From: Hafnia alvei
GTDB lineage: Bacteria > Pseudomonadota > Gammaproteobacteria > Enterobacterales > Enterobacteriaceae
Direction: 5' to 3'
Length of the DNA: 64,000 bases
Assembly (NCBI RefSeq): GCF_900095695.1
Contig: NZ_FMIQ01000072.1
Span: 1 to 64,000 of the forward strand
Every line of letters begins with the position of its first letter. Positions within the stretch are counted from its first letter, which is position 1. The notes beneath the pieces are model-generated. The model was not told the origin of the DNA. It made no database searches and worked only from the letters and a program-made list of their open reading frames with translations. Both the position numbers and the translations under genes were made by a program. Positions 1 to 7,486 of this stretch are shown in pieces.

Positions 1-365
1 GACGTCCCTGTCGGCGAATCCTAACCTGCATGATTCACTCGGCTGTCCGGTAACGTGCCGGAAAAGGTCAAAATCAAATTCAAAAGATTTTATTTGTTTA
101 TGTATTGGGAGAAAGAGCAACGCTAACAGGATGTTAGCGTTAGGGGAGGAGGCGCCAAGGATGGCGCATGCCGACCCGGCGCGGAGATGGCATCTCGGAT
201 AAGAGCGCGCGGGTGTTGGGTGCGCGCGCTGGCGCACCCGACTCGGACGCCTCCACTCATGCTGCATATAACCGCCGGAGCGGATAGGCGGTCGAAACCT
301 TACACCAATTCAGCATAGGCACTTGGCTGCCGAAACCTTACACCACAGCTTTATACAAGCGTTAC
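1..365. repeat. GC-rich palindromic extragenic block, no gene
   Basis: No coding region is recognised here. The stretch is packed with inverted repeats: 121-127/133-139 (CGCTAAC/GTTAGCG), 152-156/163-167 (GCGCC/GGCGC), 184-196 (GAGATGGCATCTC), 204-210/224-230 (AGCGCGC/GCGCGCT) and 272-276/287-291. An outer stem, GGAGGCG at 148-154 with CGCCTCC at 248-254, encloses several of these, so a branched fold of about 107 nt is possible. A 15-nt direct repeat (CGAAACCTTACACCA) lies at 293-307 and 331-345. It could be a multi-copy extragenic element or a structured RNA. It lies downstream of yeiH, which is on the minus strand. Confidence 0.5.
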
Positions 366-1454
366 TTAAATCCACATTCCCACAAAATGATTAATCAACG
401 CACCACCCACCACCAACCAAACAAACAAAATACTCGCCAGCAAAATAGGTTTGATCCCTGCCTGACGGATTGCGCTGATATGGGTGGTTAGGCCTAACGC
501 AGCCATCGCCATGGCCAGCAAAATGGTGTCCAAGGTAATAAGTTGATGCACCAGCGCCGCAGGCAGCAGATCGAAGGAGTTAAAACCGGCGACGACGATA
601 AAGAACACCGCAAACCATGGAATGGTGATCGCTGATTTTTGCTTAGTCGCACTCCGTTTGTTGCTTGGCACACTGCGTGCAATAAAGCTGGATAAAATGA
701 CGAGGAACGGAGCCAGCATCATCACGCGGATCATCTTCGTGATGACGGCCGCATTACCCGCCTCATCGCTGATGGCTCGCCCAGCGGCAACCACCTGTGC
801 AACTTCATGAATCGTTGAACCGATGTAAATACCGAAGCCTTCCTGCGTCGTTTGCAGCCACTGATAATGCTCATTGAGCCGGTACAGCCACGGATAGAAA
901 AAGATCGCGATAGTACCGAAAATGACCACGGTAGATACCGCAACAGCGACTTTACTGGCATCGGCTTTCACTACGGGTTCTGTTGCCATGACGGCCGCTG
1001 CGCCACAAATGCTGCTGCCGGCGCCGATCAGCATAACGGTCTGGCTATCCATACCAAAAACTTTACGTCCGACCCACATAGCCAGCAAGAACGTGGATGT
1101 CAGCGTGATGGCATCGGTCACGATCCCAGTCATACCGACGTCGGCAATTTGCTGAAACGTCAGGCGAAAACCATACAGAATAATCCCCAATCGTAGGAGC
1201 TTTTGCTTGGAAATATGCACCCCGACGGCGCAAGGGGCTTCGATGCTGGGGTAGACCGTATTACCTAGAATAATCCCGAAGATGATGGCCAGCGTTAGAG
1301 CACCGAAACCGAGATTTTCAACCCAAGCGATATTGCCAGCCCACATGGCAACCGCAGTGATGGCCCCCGCAAGAATGAGTCCGGGAAGCAAATTTCCAAG
1401 CGCGTGGAAATAATGAGGAGAATTTTTTTGTTCGAAAGCACTGTTTGCGTGCAT
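366..1454 (-). CDS. yeiH: YeiH, UPF0324 family inner membrane protein
   Basis: A polytopic membrane protein of about 362 residues with roughly ten hydrophobic segments, strongly resembling E. coli YeiH (349 aa). Shared stretches include the [20 protein letters not shown] region, [18 protein letters not shown] and [13 protein letters not shown]. The family is believed to transport a small solute (a sulfur-compound or anion exporter has been discussed), but the substrate is not settled. The reading frame is open to 1505. The ATG at 1454 was chosen because it has an AGG-type ribosome site and its N-terminus matches the family better. In E. coli yeiH is divergent from and directly adjacent to yeiE. 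Here about 3.2 kb of accessory genes separates them. Confidence 0.9.
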   Translation of the reverse strand: MHANSAFEQKNSPHYFHALGNLLPGLILAGAITAVAMWAGNIAWVENLGFGALTLAIIFGIILGNTVYPSIEAPCAVGVHISKQKLLRLGIILYGFRLTFQQIADVGMTGIVTDAITLTSTFLLAMWVGRKVFGMDSQTVMLIGAGSSICGAAAVMATEPVVKADASKVAVAVSTVVIFGTIAIFFYPWLYRLNEHYQWLQTTQEGFGIYIGSTIHEVAQVVAAGRAISDEAGNAAVITKMIRVMMLAPFLVILSSFIARSVPSNKRSATKQKSAITIPWFAVFFIVVAGFNSFDLLPAALVHQLITLDTILLAMAMAALGLTTHISAIRQAGIKPILLASILFVWLVVGGALINHFVGMWI

Positions 1455-1816
1455 GGCTATCGTACCTATTGCTGTATTACCGATGCGAATAGAGTAGCGG
1501 CACATCGCTTAAAAAAGAAATTGATTATATATTTATAACCTAACGGTATAAGTGGTAAATGAGCCTGCTGGATCCCTTAAGCCCTGCGCTATGCGTTGAA
1601 TAAAACGGACGTGTTGCCGATCTTCATTAGCTTTTACGCATTATTTTCAATGCCAATTTTCACGGATTAATTTTAAAAACTTTATTTATATAAATTCAAT
1701 TGAGACGGGCTGGATCAACTCGCATTATCTGAATCCGTAAGGCGCACCATGTGGGCTTTTTAGTATGAAGTGAAATAGCTAAAACTATCCCGAAAACAAA
1801 AAATGGAGTCATTCCC
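1455..1816. other. Intergenic region between yeiH and the lysis cassette
   Basis: This AT-rich stretch of about 360 bp must contain the divergent promoters of yeiH (leftward) and the lysis cassette (rightward). No LexA-type CTGT-N8-ACAG operator and no phage repressor operator is evident. AT-rich hexamers around 1680-1695 could serve as a -10, but no convincing -35 with correct spacing was found. Confidence 0.4.
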
Positions 1817-2179
1817 ATGTTAGAGCTAACTGCTAGCACGGGCGTAGCGGCTGTTACTGGTGTGACGTTAGTCGGTCTGCTTTCTGGGCTTGATACTGGC
1901 GTCGTTATCGGTGCATTTGCAGGCGCAGTGGTATTTGTTTTATCTGCTACAGAGTTTCGAGTTTGGAAACGTGTGGCGTTCTTTGTCGTCGCCTTTGTGC
2001 TCGGAGTTCTCACCGCGGGGTTCTCAACCGCTATGCTGAGCACGGTTATTCCTGCTTCAGTTATGGTAGAAAAACCGATTGGCGCACTCGTTTCCTCAGC
2101 AACTATTGTTTGGATACTGATCGCCGTTATCTCTAAAGCTAAGAATTCAACCCTCAAGCTCAAAGGTGATGGTAAATGA
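1817..2179 (+). CDS. Putative phage-type holin (4 TM)
   Basis: A 120-residue protein with four hydrophobic segments (about residues 9-26, 28-44, 54-74 and 90-107), a basic stretch in the middle and a short charged C-terminus rich in lysine. It resembles the putative holins (Phage_holin_8-like) that open lysis cassettes of P2-like phages and tailocins. Holins accumulate in the inner membrane and trigger release or activation of the endolysin. A GGAG sits 8 nt before the ATG. The stop overlaps the next start by 4 nt (ATGA), indicating translational coupling. It is the first gene of a five-gene lysis module. The family call rests on length, topology and position, so it is less certain than the lysozyme. 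Confidence 0.7.
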   Translation: MLELTASTGVAAVTGVTLVGLLSGLDTGVVIGAFAGAVVFVLSATEFRVWKRVAFFVVAFVLGVLTAGFSTAMLSTVIPASVMVEKPIGALVSSATIVWILIAVISKAKNSTLKLKGDGK

Positions 2180-2469
2180 TAATTAACACCTTGTTATTAA
2201 ACATTAACGCGATTGTTTGTTTTCTTACAGCCTTGCGGATGATGACTTTTCAACGTAAAGACAGCGATCATAATTGGGTTGGATCTGTATTTGCGTATGT
2301 TCTTATCGTTGCGTGTGCTGCTGTGACGATACGAATTATTACGGGCGACATTATTAAGATAAATCCAGCGGAAACTCTTATTAATATCACGCTATGCGTT
2401 TCCTTATTTTTATCACGTGGAAACGTGATGCATTTTTTTAAAAGGAGAGGTAATCGTGCAAATCAGTGA
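2176..2469 (+). CDS. Putative 3-TM phage holin / antiholin
   Basis: A 97-residue protein with three predicted membrane segments (about residues 3-20, 35-55 and 65-80) and a basic C-terminus (KRRGNRANQ). It resembles the putative 3TM holin family (Phage_holin_3) found as a second small membrane protein beside lysozymes in enterobacterial prophages. It could act as holin or as antiholin to the upstream protein. It starts within the stop of the upstream holin and overlaps the lysozyme start by 14 nt, so translation is tightly coupled along the cassette. Confidence 0.7.
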   Translation: MIINTLLLNINAIVCFLTALRMMTFQRKDSDHNWVGSVFAYVLIVACAAVTIRIITGDIIKINPAETLINITLCVSLFLSRGNVMHFFKRRGNRANQ

Positions 2470-2896
2470 AAATGGCATCAACCTCATTAAACAATATGAG
2501 GGATGTCGATTAACGGCCTATCAAGATTGTATTGGTGTATGGACTATCGGCTATGGGTGGACTCAGCCGATAGGCGGCAAGAGCATCGCTAAAGGGATGG
2601 TTATTAGTCAACAGAAAGCGGATGCTTTATTAATGCAGGGCATTGAACAGTCAGAAAATTGTGTGAATAACGTGGTACATCATTCAATCAATCAGCATCA
2701 ATTTGATGCTCTGGTCGATTTTGCTTACAACCTAGGCGTTAATGCATTAAAGGGCTCGACTTTGCTAAAAAAAATTAACGTTGGTGATTATATTGGTGCA
2801 GCTAACGAATTTCAGAAATGGAATAAAGCTAGCGGTAAAGAGCTCGCAGGACTGACTCGGCGGCGTGGGGCAGAGAAATCTCTGTTCCTGTCATGA
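2456..2896 (+). CDS. Endolysin, T4-type lysozyme (GH24)
   Basis: A 146-residue muramidase that cleaves the N-acetylmuramic acid-N-acetylglucosamine bond of peptidoglycan. The catalytic pattern Glu-x8-Asp-x5-Thr of phage lysozymes is intact at E15, D24 and T30 (within KQYEGCRLTAYQD and WTIGYG). The C-terminal signature GLTRRRGAEKSLF matches phage endolysins. There is no N-terminal signal-anchor sequence, so export to the periplasm would depend on the holin. It starts at GTG 2456 with an AGGAGAGG ribosome site at 2443-2450. Cys17 and Cys25 lie beside the active site. Its 3' end overlaps the Rz start by 4 nt. All active-site residues look functional, so this is not a decayed remnant. Confidence 0.92.
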   Translation: MQISENGINLIKQYEGCRLTAYQDCIGVWTIGYGWTQPIGGKSIAKGMVISQQKADALLMQGIEQSENCVNNVVHHSINQHQFDALVDFAYNLGVNALKGSTLLKKINVGDYIGAANEFQKWNKASGKELAGLTRRRGAEKSLFLS

Positions 2897-3345
2897 GTCG
2901 AGCCACTACCGCACTGATCTTGGTCATTATCGGCCTGCTTATTGGAATGTGGTACTTGACAAATCGGCTGCAAACAATTAACGCTAAACTGAAAGAAATA
3001 AGCCAAGTGGCCGAACAACAAAAAGTTGCTCTTGGTAATATTCAGCGTCAACGTATGCAGGCCAGCGAACTTGATAATAAAGTGACTCTGGAGCTGAATT
3101 ATGCAAAAAATGAAATTGAGCATCTTCGCACTGACCTTGGGAATAATGTTAAACGGCTGCGCGTCAACGCCCATTGCCCAACGTTGTCCGAAGCCACCAC
3201 CACCACCCGCAAGTCTGATGCAGCCGGCGCCAGACTTGATGACTCCGCTGAACGGGATTATCTCAGTCTCAGAGAGCGGATCAGGGTGACCAATACCATG
3301 ATTGAAGGGCTGCAGGATTACATTAACCATCAGTGCTTACAATAA
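2893..3345 (+). CDS. Rz-like inner-membrane spanin
   Basis: A 150-residue protein with one N-terminal membrane anchor (residues 6-23) followed by a long charged helical, coiled-coil-like periplasmic region, the typical shape of an i-spanin. Spanins join inner and outer membranes and disrupt the outer membrane as the last step of lysis. The start overlaps the lysozyme stop (ATGA). A second reading frame inside it encodes the lipoprotein partner, the nested Rz/Rz1 arrangement known from lambda and many phages. Confidence 0.85.
   Translation: MSRATTALILVIIGLLIGMWYLTNRLQTINAKLKEISQVAEQQKVALGNIQRQRMQASELDNKVTLELNYAKNEIEHLRTDLGNNVKRLRVNAHCPTLSEATTTTRKSDAAGARLDDSAERDYLSLRERIRVTNTMIEGLQDYINHQCLQ
3101..3289 (+). 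CDS. Rz1-like outer-membrane spanin lipoprotein, nested in Rz
   Basis: A 62-residue lipoprotein encoded in the +1 frame entirely within the Rz gene. It has a hydrophobic signal sequence and a lipobox ending LNGC with the lipidated cysteine at residue 20. A proline-rich stretch follows (CPKPPPPPASL), a hallmark of Rz1 o-spanins. GGAG lies 7 nt upstream of the start. Nested frame, lipobox and Pro-rich segment together make the assignment firm although sequence conservation in this family is low. Confidence 0.88.
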   Translation: MQKMKLSIFALTLGIMLNGCASTPIAQRCPKPPPPPASLMQPAPDLMTPLNGIISVSESGSG

Positions 3346-3408
3346 GCATTCTGCGTTAGCATATATTGGGTATTTTTCAGTGATATTCATCAGATAGAGA
3401 CACGGGTT

Positions 3409-3606
3409 TTAACGATGATGGCCTCCGTTATGACCGCCGTTACCATGATGATTACCGTGATTTCCGCCATTGTTATGGGAGCCACTTCCTTGATGCCAAT
3501 CTTGATGCGGTGGTGGGGATGAATGACCGCTGTGGCCTCTAACAATACATCCACTTAATGATGCCGATATTAAAAGCAATGCAGCTATTTTAACCATGGT
3601 TTTCAT
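3409..3606 (-). CDS. Small His/Gly-rich lipoprotein
   Basis: A 65-residue protein with a typical lipoprotein signal: basic start, hydrophobic core and lipobox LSGC with the cysteine at residue 20. The mature part of about 45 residues is almost entirely histidine, glycine, asparagine and serine (for example GGNHGNHHGNGGHNGGHH). Such a sequence could bind Ni, Zn or Cu ions or simply be a flexible linker. No family is recognised. AGGTC about 9 nt upstream of the ATG is a plausible ribosome site; a second ATG at codon 4 is possible. It is convergent with the lysis cassette and may not belong to it. Confidence 0.6.
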   Translation of the reverse strand: MKTMVKIAALLLISASLSGCIVRGHSGHSSPPPHQDWHQGSGSHNNGGNHGNHHGNGGHNGGHHR

Positions 3607-3900
3607 TTTATAAGACCTATAAGAATAGTTATTTTGGCAGCAGAATAGTATTTAAAATTTAGCTCAAATATAGGTTTTATCCTAAACCAATAAACACATA
3701 ATCTACTGATTAATTTGAATAAATGATTTAATCAAATGTGTGGGGAATATGGAGAAATAATGTGTTTATTGTGGAAGTGTTTGATTGAAAACTAACCATG
3801 TGAATTGCGTGCGACGGCAATTAAGCCAAACTTCACACTTTCGTGTCTGAAATATCAATTGATTGTTCAAATGTGTTATTACAAGGGAGGTGAACGACAC
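3607..3900. promoter_or_regulatory. AT-rich divergent intergenic region (lipoprotein / usp)
   Basis: About 290 bp, very AT-rich, between the leftward lipoprotein gene and the rightward universal stress gene. It should contain both promoters. No known operator could be assigned. It ends in a near-perfect Shine-Dalgarno sequence (GGAGGTGA at 3886-3893). Confidence 0.35.
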
Positions 3901-4365
3901 ATGTTGAACAAAAGGAGAAGTGAAATGGATTACGCCTATAAAGTTATTCTGGTTCCTGTTGATATTGAAGAACCGAAGCTTACCGAAGGAGCGCTTCACC
4001 ATGCGGCTCATTTGGCCAAAGTATCACATGCAAAAATTCGCTTGATGAACGTACGTCCCTCCATCCCGACGTATTATATGGGCGAGCATCCTCAGCAATT
4101 AATGAAAATTCAAGATGACGCCACGAATAAAGTGCATAAAGAGTTAGAAGCACTAGGGGCCTCCCTTGATTTGTCGTCAGATCAGGTTTCGGTTATGGTG
4201 ACGTGGGGCTCGATTTACGATGAAATTTTGAAAGAGGCTGAGGCGTGCAAGGCAGATTTAATTGTTGTGGGTTCTCGTCGTCCAAGCATGTCTACCTATT
4301 TAATTGGTTCTAATGCAGCGCGTGTTGTGCGACATGCTAAGACCTCGGTGCTTGTCGTTCGCTAG
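3901..4365 (+). CDS. Universal stress protein, UspF/UspG type
   Basis: A Usp-fold protein of about 146-154 residues. It opens with the β1 motif YKVILVPVDI and ends with VVGSRRP and TYLIGSNAARVVRHAKTSVLVVR-like segments, matching the ATP-binding G-x2-G-x9-G-S region of the UspF/UspG subgroup. Such proteins bind nucleotide and support survival under stress. Two in-frame starts both have good ribosome sites: ATG 3901 follows GGAGGTGA by 7 nt, and ATG 3925 follows AGGAG by about 7 nt. The shorter form aligns best with the family. It lies alone in the accessory block between yeiH and yeiE. Confidence 0.85.
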   Translation: MLNKRRSEMDYAYKVILVPVDIEEPKLTEGALHHAAHLAKVSHAKIRLMNVRPSIPTYYMGEHPQQLMKIQDDATNKVHKELEALGASLDLSSDQVSVMVTWGSIYDEILKEAEACKADLIVVGSRRPSMSTYLIGSNAARVVRHAKTSVLVVR

Positions 4366-4683
4366 GGGGTTATTGCCTCGCGTCTAGATATTGCGTACTC
4401 CGTGGTTGCTGGTTGATTGGCATACGTGCAATCACGGAGAATAGGATTATTACCATGTTAATTGATCTGCTCCTATCCCATTGCTGCCGTCAGTACTCGG
4501 TAGTCTCTTATAGTAATTATTAGCTTTAAATCTAAAATTATGGGTAAGCCTCCTATAAATAGGGACATTCGCGTTATACTTCAATTATCCCTAGCCATCT
4601 ATGTTGGAGGCTGATTTATGCTGCGCAGACAGGCATAGGGCATACATTTTATAAATATACTTTGACTGCCTTGGATCTTTTTT
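4366..4683. other. Intergenic region usp-yeiE with long hairpin
   Basis: No gene is visible in this 318-bp stretch. An 11-bp stem (4398-4408 with 4429-4439, CTCCGTGGTTG against CAATCACGGAG, one G-T pair) could end usp transcription, but there is no T-run after it. The remainder should contain the yeiE promoter. LysR-type genes usually bind their own upstream region. Confidence 0.4.
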
Positions 4684-5547
4684 ATGCACATTACCTTGCG
4701 CCAGCTGGAAGTTTTTACCGAAGTACTTAAGTGTGGTTCGACAACCCAAGCGTCGAGCGCGCTTTCTCTTTCTCAATCCGCGGTGAGCGCTGCGCTATCT
4801 GATTTGGAAACCCAGCTCTCGGTGCGTCTGTTTGACCGAGTGGGAAAGCGTTTGGTGGTCAATGAGCACGGTCGTTTGTTGTATCCTAAAGCCATGGCTT
4901 TGTTGGAACAGGCCGGCGAAATTGAAGCATTGTTTCAGAGTGAAGCTGGTGCGTTGCGCATAGCCGCGAGCAGTACGATTGGTAACTATATTCTGCCGAA
5001 AATGATTGCAGGCTATCGCCGAGATTTTCCTGCGGTACCGCTTGAGCTGAATGTGGGGAATAGCCGAGATGTGATTAACGCGGTTGCCGATTTTCGCGTT
5101 GATTTAGGGCTGATAGAGGGGCCATGCCATATGCCTGATTTATTGACCCAGACATGGCAACAAGATGAATTGGTGGTGTTCGCCGCGCCTGACCATCCGC
5201 TGTTGCAAGCGCCTGTTACGCTAGATGCGCTCGCGCGGGCACCGTGGATCTTACGTGAGGCGGGATCGGGCACGCGTGAGGTGGTCGAACATATTTTGCT
5301 GTCGCATCTTTCACACTTTGATTTAGTCATGGAGCTGGGAAATTCTGAGGCCATTAAGCATGCGGTACGCTATGGTATCGGCATTAGCTGCTTGTCGCGC
5401 CGAGTTATTGAAGAGCAGTTGCAAGCCGGGGTACTGGTGGAAGTTCCGGTGCCGTTGCCGCGACTAAATCGTGCACTTTACCTTATCCATCATCGTCAAA
5501 AGCATATGTCCAAGGCGCTCGAACGTTTCTTAAGCTATTGCAGCTAG
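4684..5547 (+). CDS. yeiE: LysR-family transcriptional regulator YeiE
   Basis: A 287-residue LysR regulator. The N-terminal winged helix-turn-helix ([11 protein letters not shown], then [22 protein letters not shown] and [16 protein letters not shown]) and the substrate-binding domain ([41 protein letters not shown]) match E. coli YeiE (293 aa) closely. In other enterobacteria YeiE has been linked to sulfite tolerance and to iron and stress responses. In E. coli it lies between lysP and yeiH and divergent from yeiH. Here the same orientation is kept, but yeiH has been moved away by the inserted genes. Confidence 0.93.
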   Translation: MHITLRQLEVFTEVLKCGSTTQASSALSLSQSAVSAALSDLETQLSVRLFDRVGKRLVVNEHGRLLYPKAMALLEQAGEIEALFQSEAGALRIAASSTIGNYILPKMIAGYRRDFPAVPLELNVGNSRDVINAVADFRVDLGLIEGPCHMPDLLTQTWQQDELVVFAAPDHPLLQAPVTLDALARAPWILREAGSGTREVVEHILLSHLSHFDLVMELGNSEAIKHAVRYGIGISCLSRRVIEEQLQAGVLVEVPVPLPRLNRALYLIHHRQKHMSKALERFLSYCS

Positions 5548-5746
5548 GCGGCCAGAGACGATTCATCTTTTAGCAATAGCAGATGAACAAATAGACGCTA
5601 CACTTAACAGTGGATTAACAGCTGATGCTAATAATCTACCGGCAATCATGAAGCTCTCTAATAAGATCAGATTGTTACTTTATGCAGGGGCGGGATTTGT
5701 TACAATCCGGCCTCTTCACTAATTATAGAGCAGATATAGGGTTCTA

Positions 5747-7231
5747 ATGGCTCAGACAAACACTAAGACCTCCTCCACGGGGCGAGCACCGGCGCTGCGC
5801 CGGGAATTAAAAGCGCGGCATCTGTCGATGATTGCTATCGGCGGTTCTATCGGTACTGGGCTATTTGTTGCATCAGGTGCTACCGTTTCACAAGCAGGGC
5901 CAGGCGGCGCTTTGCTTTCTTATATCATCATCGGTTTGATGGTGTATTTCTTAATGACCAGTTTGGGTGAGCTGGCGGCATTTATGCCGGTATCGGGCTC
6001 ATTCTCGACCTACGGCTCGCGTTACGTAGAAGAAGGCTTCGGCTTTGCGCTAGGTTGGAACTATTGGTACAACTGGGCGGTCACTATCGCGGTTGACTTG
6101 GTGGCAGCGCAGCTTGTGATGGGGTATTGGTTCCCCGATACGCCAGGCTGGATTTGGAGTGCGCTGTTCCTTGGCTTGATGTTCTTGCTGAACTACATCT
6201 CCGTTAAAGGTTTTGGTGAAGCGGAATATTGGTTCTCTCTGATCAAAGTGACAACGGTCATCATCTTCATCATTGTCGGTGTTGCGATGATCGCGGGTAT
6301 CCTGAAAGGCGGAGAGCAGGCCGGTTTCCATAACTGGACGATTGGTGATGCGCCGTTTGCCGGAGGTTTTGCCTCTATGATCGGTGTGGCGATGATTGTG
6401 GGCTTCTCGTTCCAAGGGACAGAGCTTATCGGTATCGCAGCGGGTGAATCTAAAGATCCGGGCAAGAACATTCCAATGGCGATCCGTCAGGTATTCTGGC
6501 GTATCCTGCTGTTCTATGTGCTGGCGATCTTGATTATCAGCCTGATTATTCCATATACCGATCCAAACCTGTTGCGTAACGACGTGAAAGATATCTCGGT
6601 GAGTCCGTTCACGTTGGTATTCCAGAATGCGGGCCTGCTGTCTGCAGCAGCGGTGATGAACGCGGTTATCCTGACAGCGGTACTGTCTGCGGGTAACTCG
6701 GGAATGTATGCGTCAACGCGTATGCTGTTTACGCTGGCTTCCGAAGGGAAAGCGCCGCGTATTTTCGCCAAGCTTTCTGAGGGCGGAGTTCCACGTAACG
6801 CGCTGTATGCAACCACGGTTGTTGCGGGCCTGTGCTTCTTAACCTCGATGTTTGGTAACCAAGAAGTGTATCTGTGGTTGCTGAATACCTCAGGCATGAC
6901 GGGCTTTATTGCCTGGCTTGGGATTGCCATCAGCCACTACCGCTTCCGTCGCGGCTATGTGAGAAAAGGGTTGGATCTGAATGCACTGCCTTATCAGTCA
7001 GGCTTCTTCCCAATTGGGCCAATCTTTGCCTTTATACTGTGCCTGATTATTACGCTAGGTCAGAACTACGAAGCGTTCCTCGACGACCGAATCGATTGGT
7101 ATGGTGTAACCGCAACTTACATCGGTTTGCCGCTGTTCCTGATTATTTGGTTCGGCTACAAATTAGCGAAAGGAACGCATTTTGTTCCCTATAGTGAGAT
7201 GGAATTTCCAGTGACTAAGATCGACGATTAA
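5747..7231 (+). CDS. lysP: Lysine-specific permease LysP
   Basis: A 494-residue amino acid/proton symporter of the APC superfamily with 12 predicted membrane helices, importing lysine across the inner membrane. It aligns almost end to end with E. coli LysP (489 aa), including GGSIGTGLFVASGATVSQAG in TM1, GFSFQGTELIGIAAGES and the SAGNSGMYASTRMLF segment. In E. coli LysP also acts as lysine sensor for CadC. It follows yeiE in the same orientation after about 200 bp, so it is probably a separate unit. A terminator follows at 7252-7277. Confidence 0.96.
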   Translation: MAQTNTKTSSTGRAPALRRELKARHLSMIAIGGSIGTGLFVASGATVSQAGPGGALLSYIIIGLMVYFLMTSLGELAAFMPVSGSFSTYGSRYVEEGFGFALGWNYWYNWAVTIAVDLVAAQLVMGYWFPDTPGWIWSALFLGLMFLLNYISVKGFGEAEYWFSLIKVTTVIIFIIVGVAMIAGILKGGEQAGFHNWTIGDAPFAGGFASMIGVAMIVGFSFQGTELIGIAAGESKDPGKNIPMAIRQVFWRILLFYVLAILIISLIIPYTDPNLLRNDVKDISVSPFTLVFQNAGLLSAAAVMNAVILTAVLSAGNSGMYASTRMLFTLASEGKAPRIFAKLSEGGVPRNALYATTVVAGLCFLTSMFGNQEVYLWLLNTSGMTGFIAWLGIAISHYRFRRGYVRKGLDLNALPYQSGFFPIGPIFAFILCLIITLGQNYEAFLDDRIDWYGVTATYIGLPLFLIIWFGYKLAKGTHFVPYSEMEFPVTKIDD

Positions 7232-7251
7232 TACTGATCGTTAATCATTTT

Positions 7252-7277
7252 AAAGGCGACCTTTGGGTCGCCTTTTT
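7252..7277 (+). terminator. lysP terminator
   Basis: Stem AAAGGCGACC with GGGTCGCCTTT followed by a T-run, 20 bp after the lysP stop. Confidence 0.9.
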
Positions 7278-7421
7278 GCGTATTGGGGCAGGCTAAACAT
7301 CACCAGTGAAAAATGGCTAAAAAAAGAATAATAATCTTTCTAATTAAAAGCGCTGTGAAATGAATAAGTTATCCGACTTAACACTATGAGAAATAGGGGT
7401 AATAAAATCAATAAATCACAT

Positions 7422-7436
7422 TGATAAGTATTATCA
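7422..7436 (+). promoter_or_regulatory. Fur box of the siderophore ABC operon
   Basis: TGATAAG-T-ATTATCA matches the 7-1-7 Fur consensus TGATAAT-N-ATTATCA at 13 of 14 positions. It lies about 50 bp upstream of the substrate-binding protein start, predicting iron repression of the whole ABC operon. Confidence 0.8.
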
Positions 7437-7486
7437 TTTGCTTTACCATTTTGTGCACTTATGGAATTAGAGCAGGAGTGGTGAAG

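Noticed and set aside
1696..2163. 155-codon frame antisense to the first holin
   Set aside because: Thr/Ala/Val-rich low-complexity shadow of the holin coding strand, without a plausible start.
1817..3345. Remnant prophage
   Set aside because: Only lysis genes are present. No integrase, repressor, capsid, tail or replication gene and no att-like direct repeats were seen; the genes are intact, so a functional cassette is a better description.
5548..5746. Lysine riboswitch upstream of lysP
   Set aside because: The gap is about 200 bp and no multi-helix L-box architecture or conserved core was recognisable.
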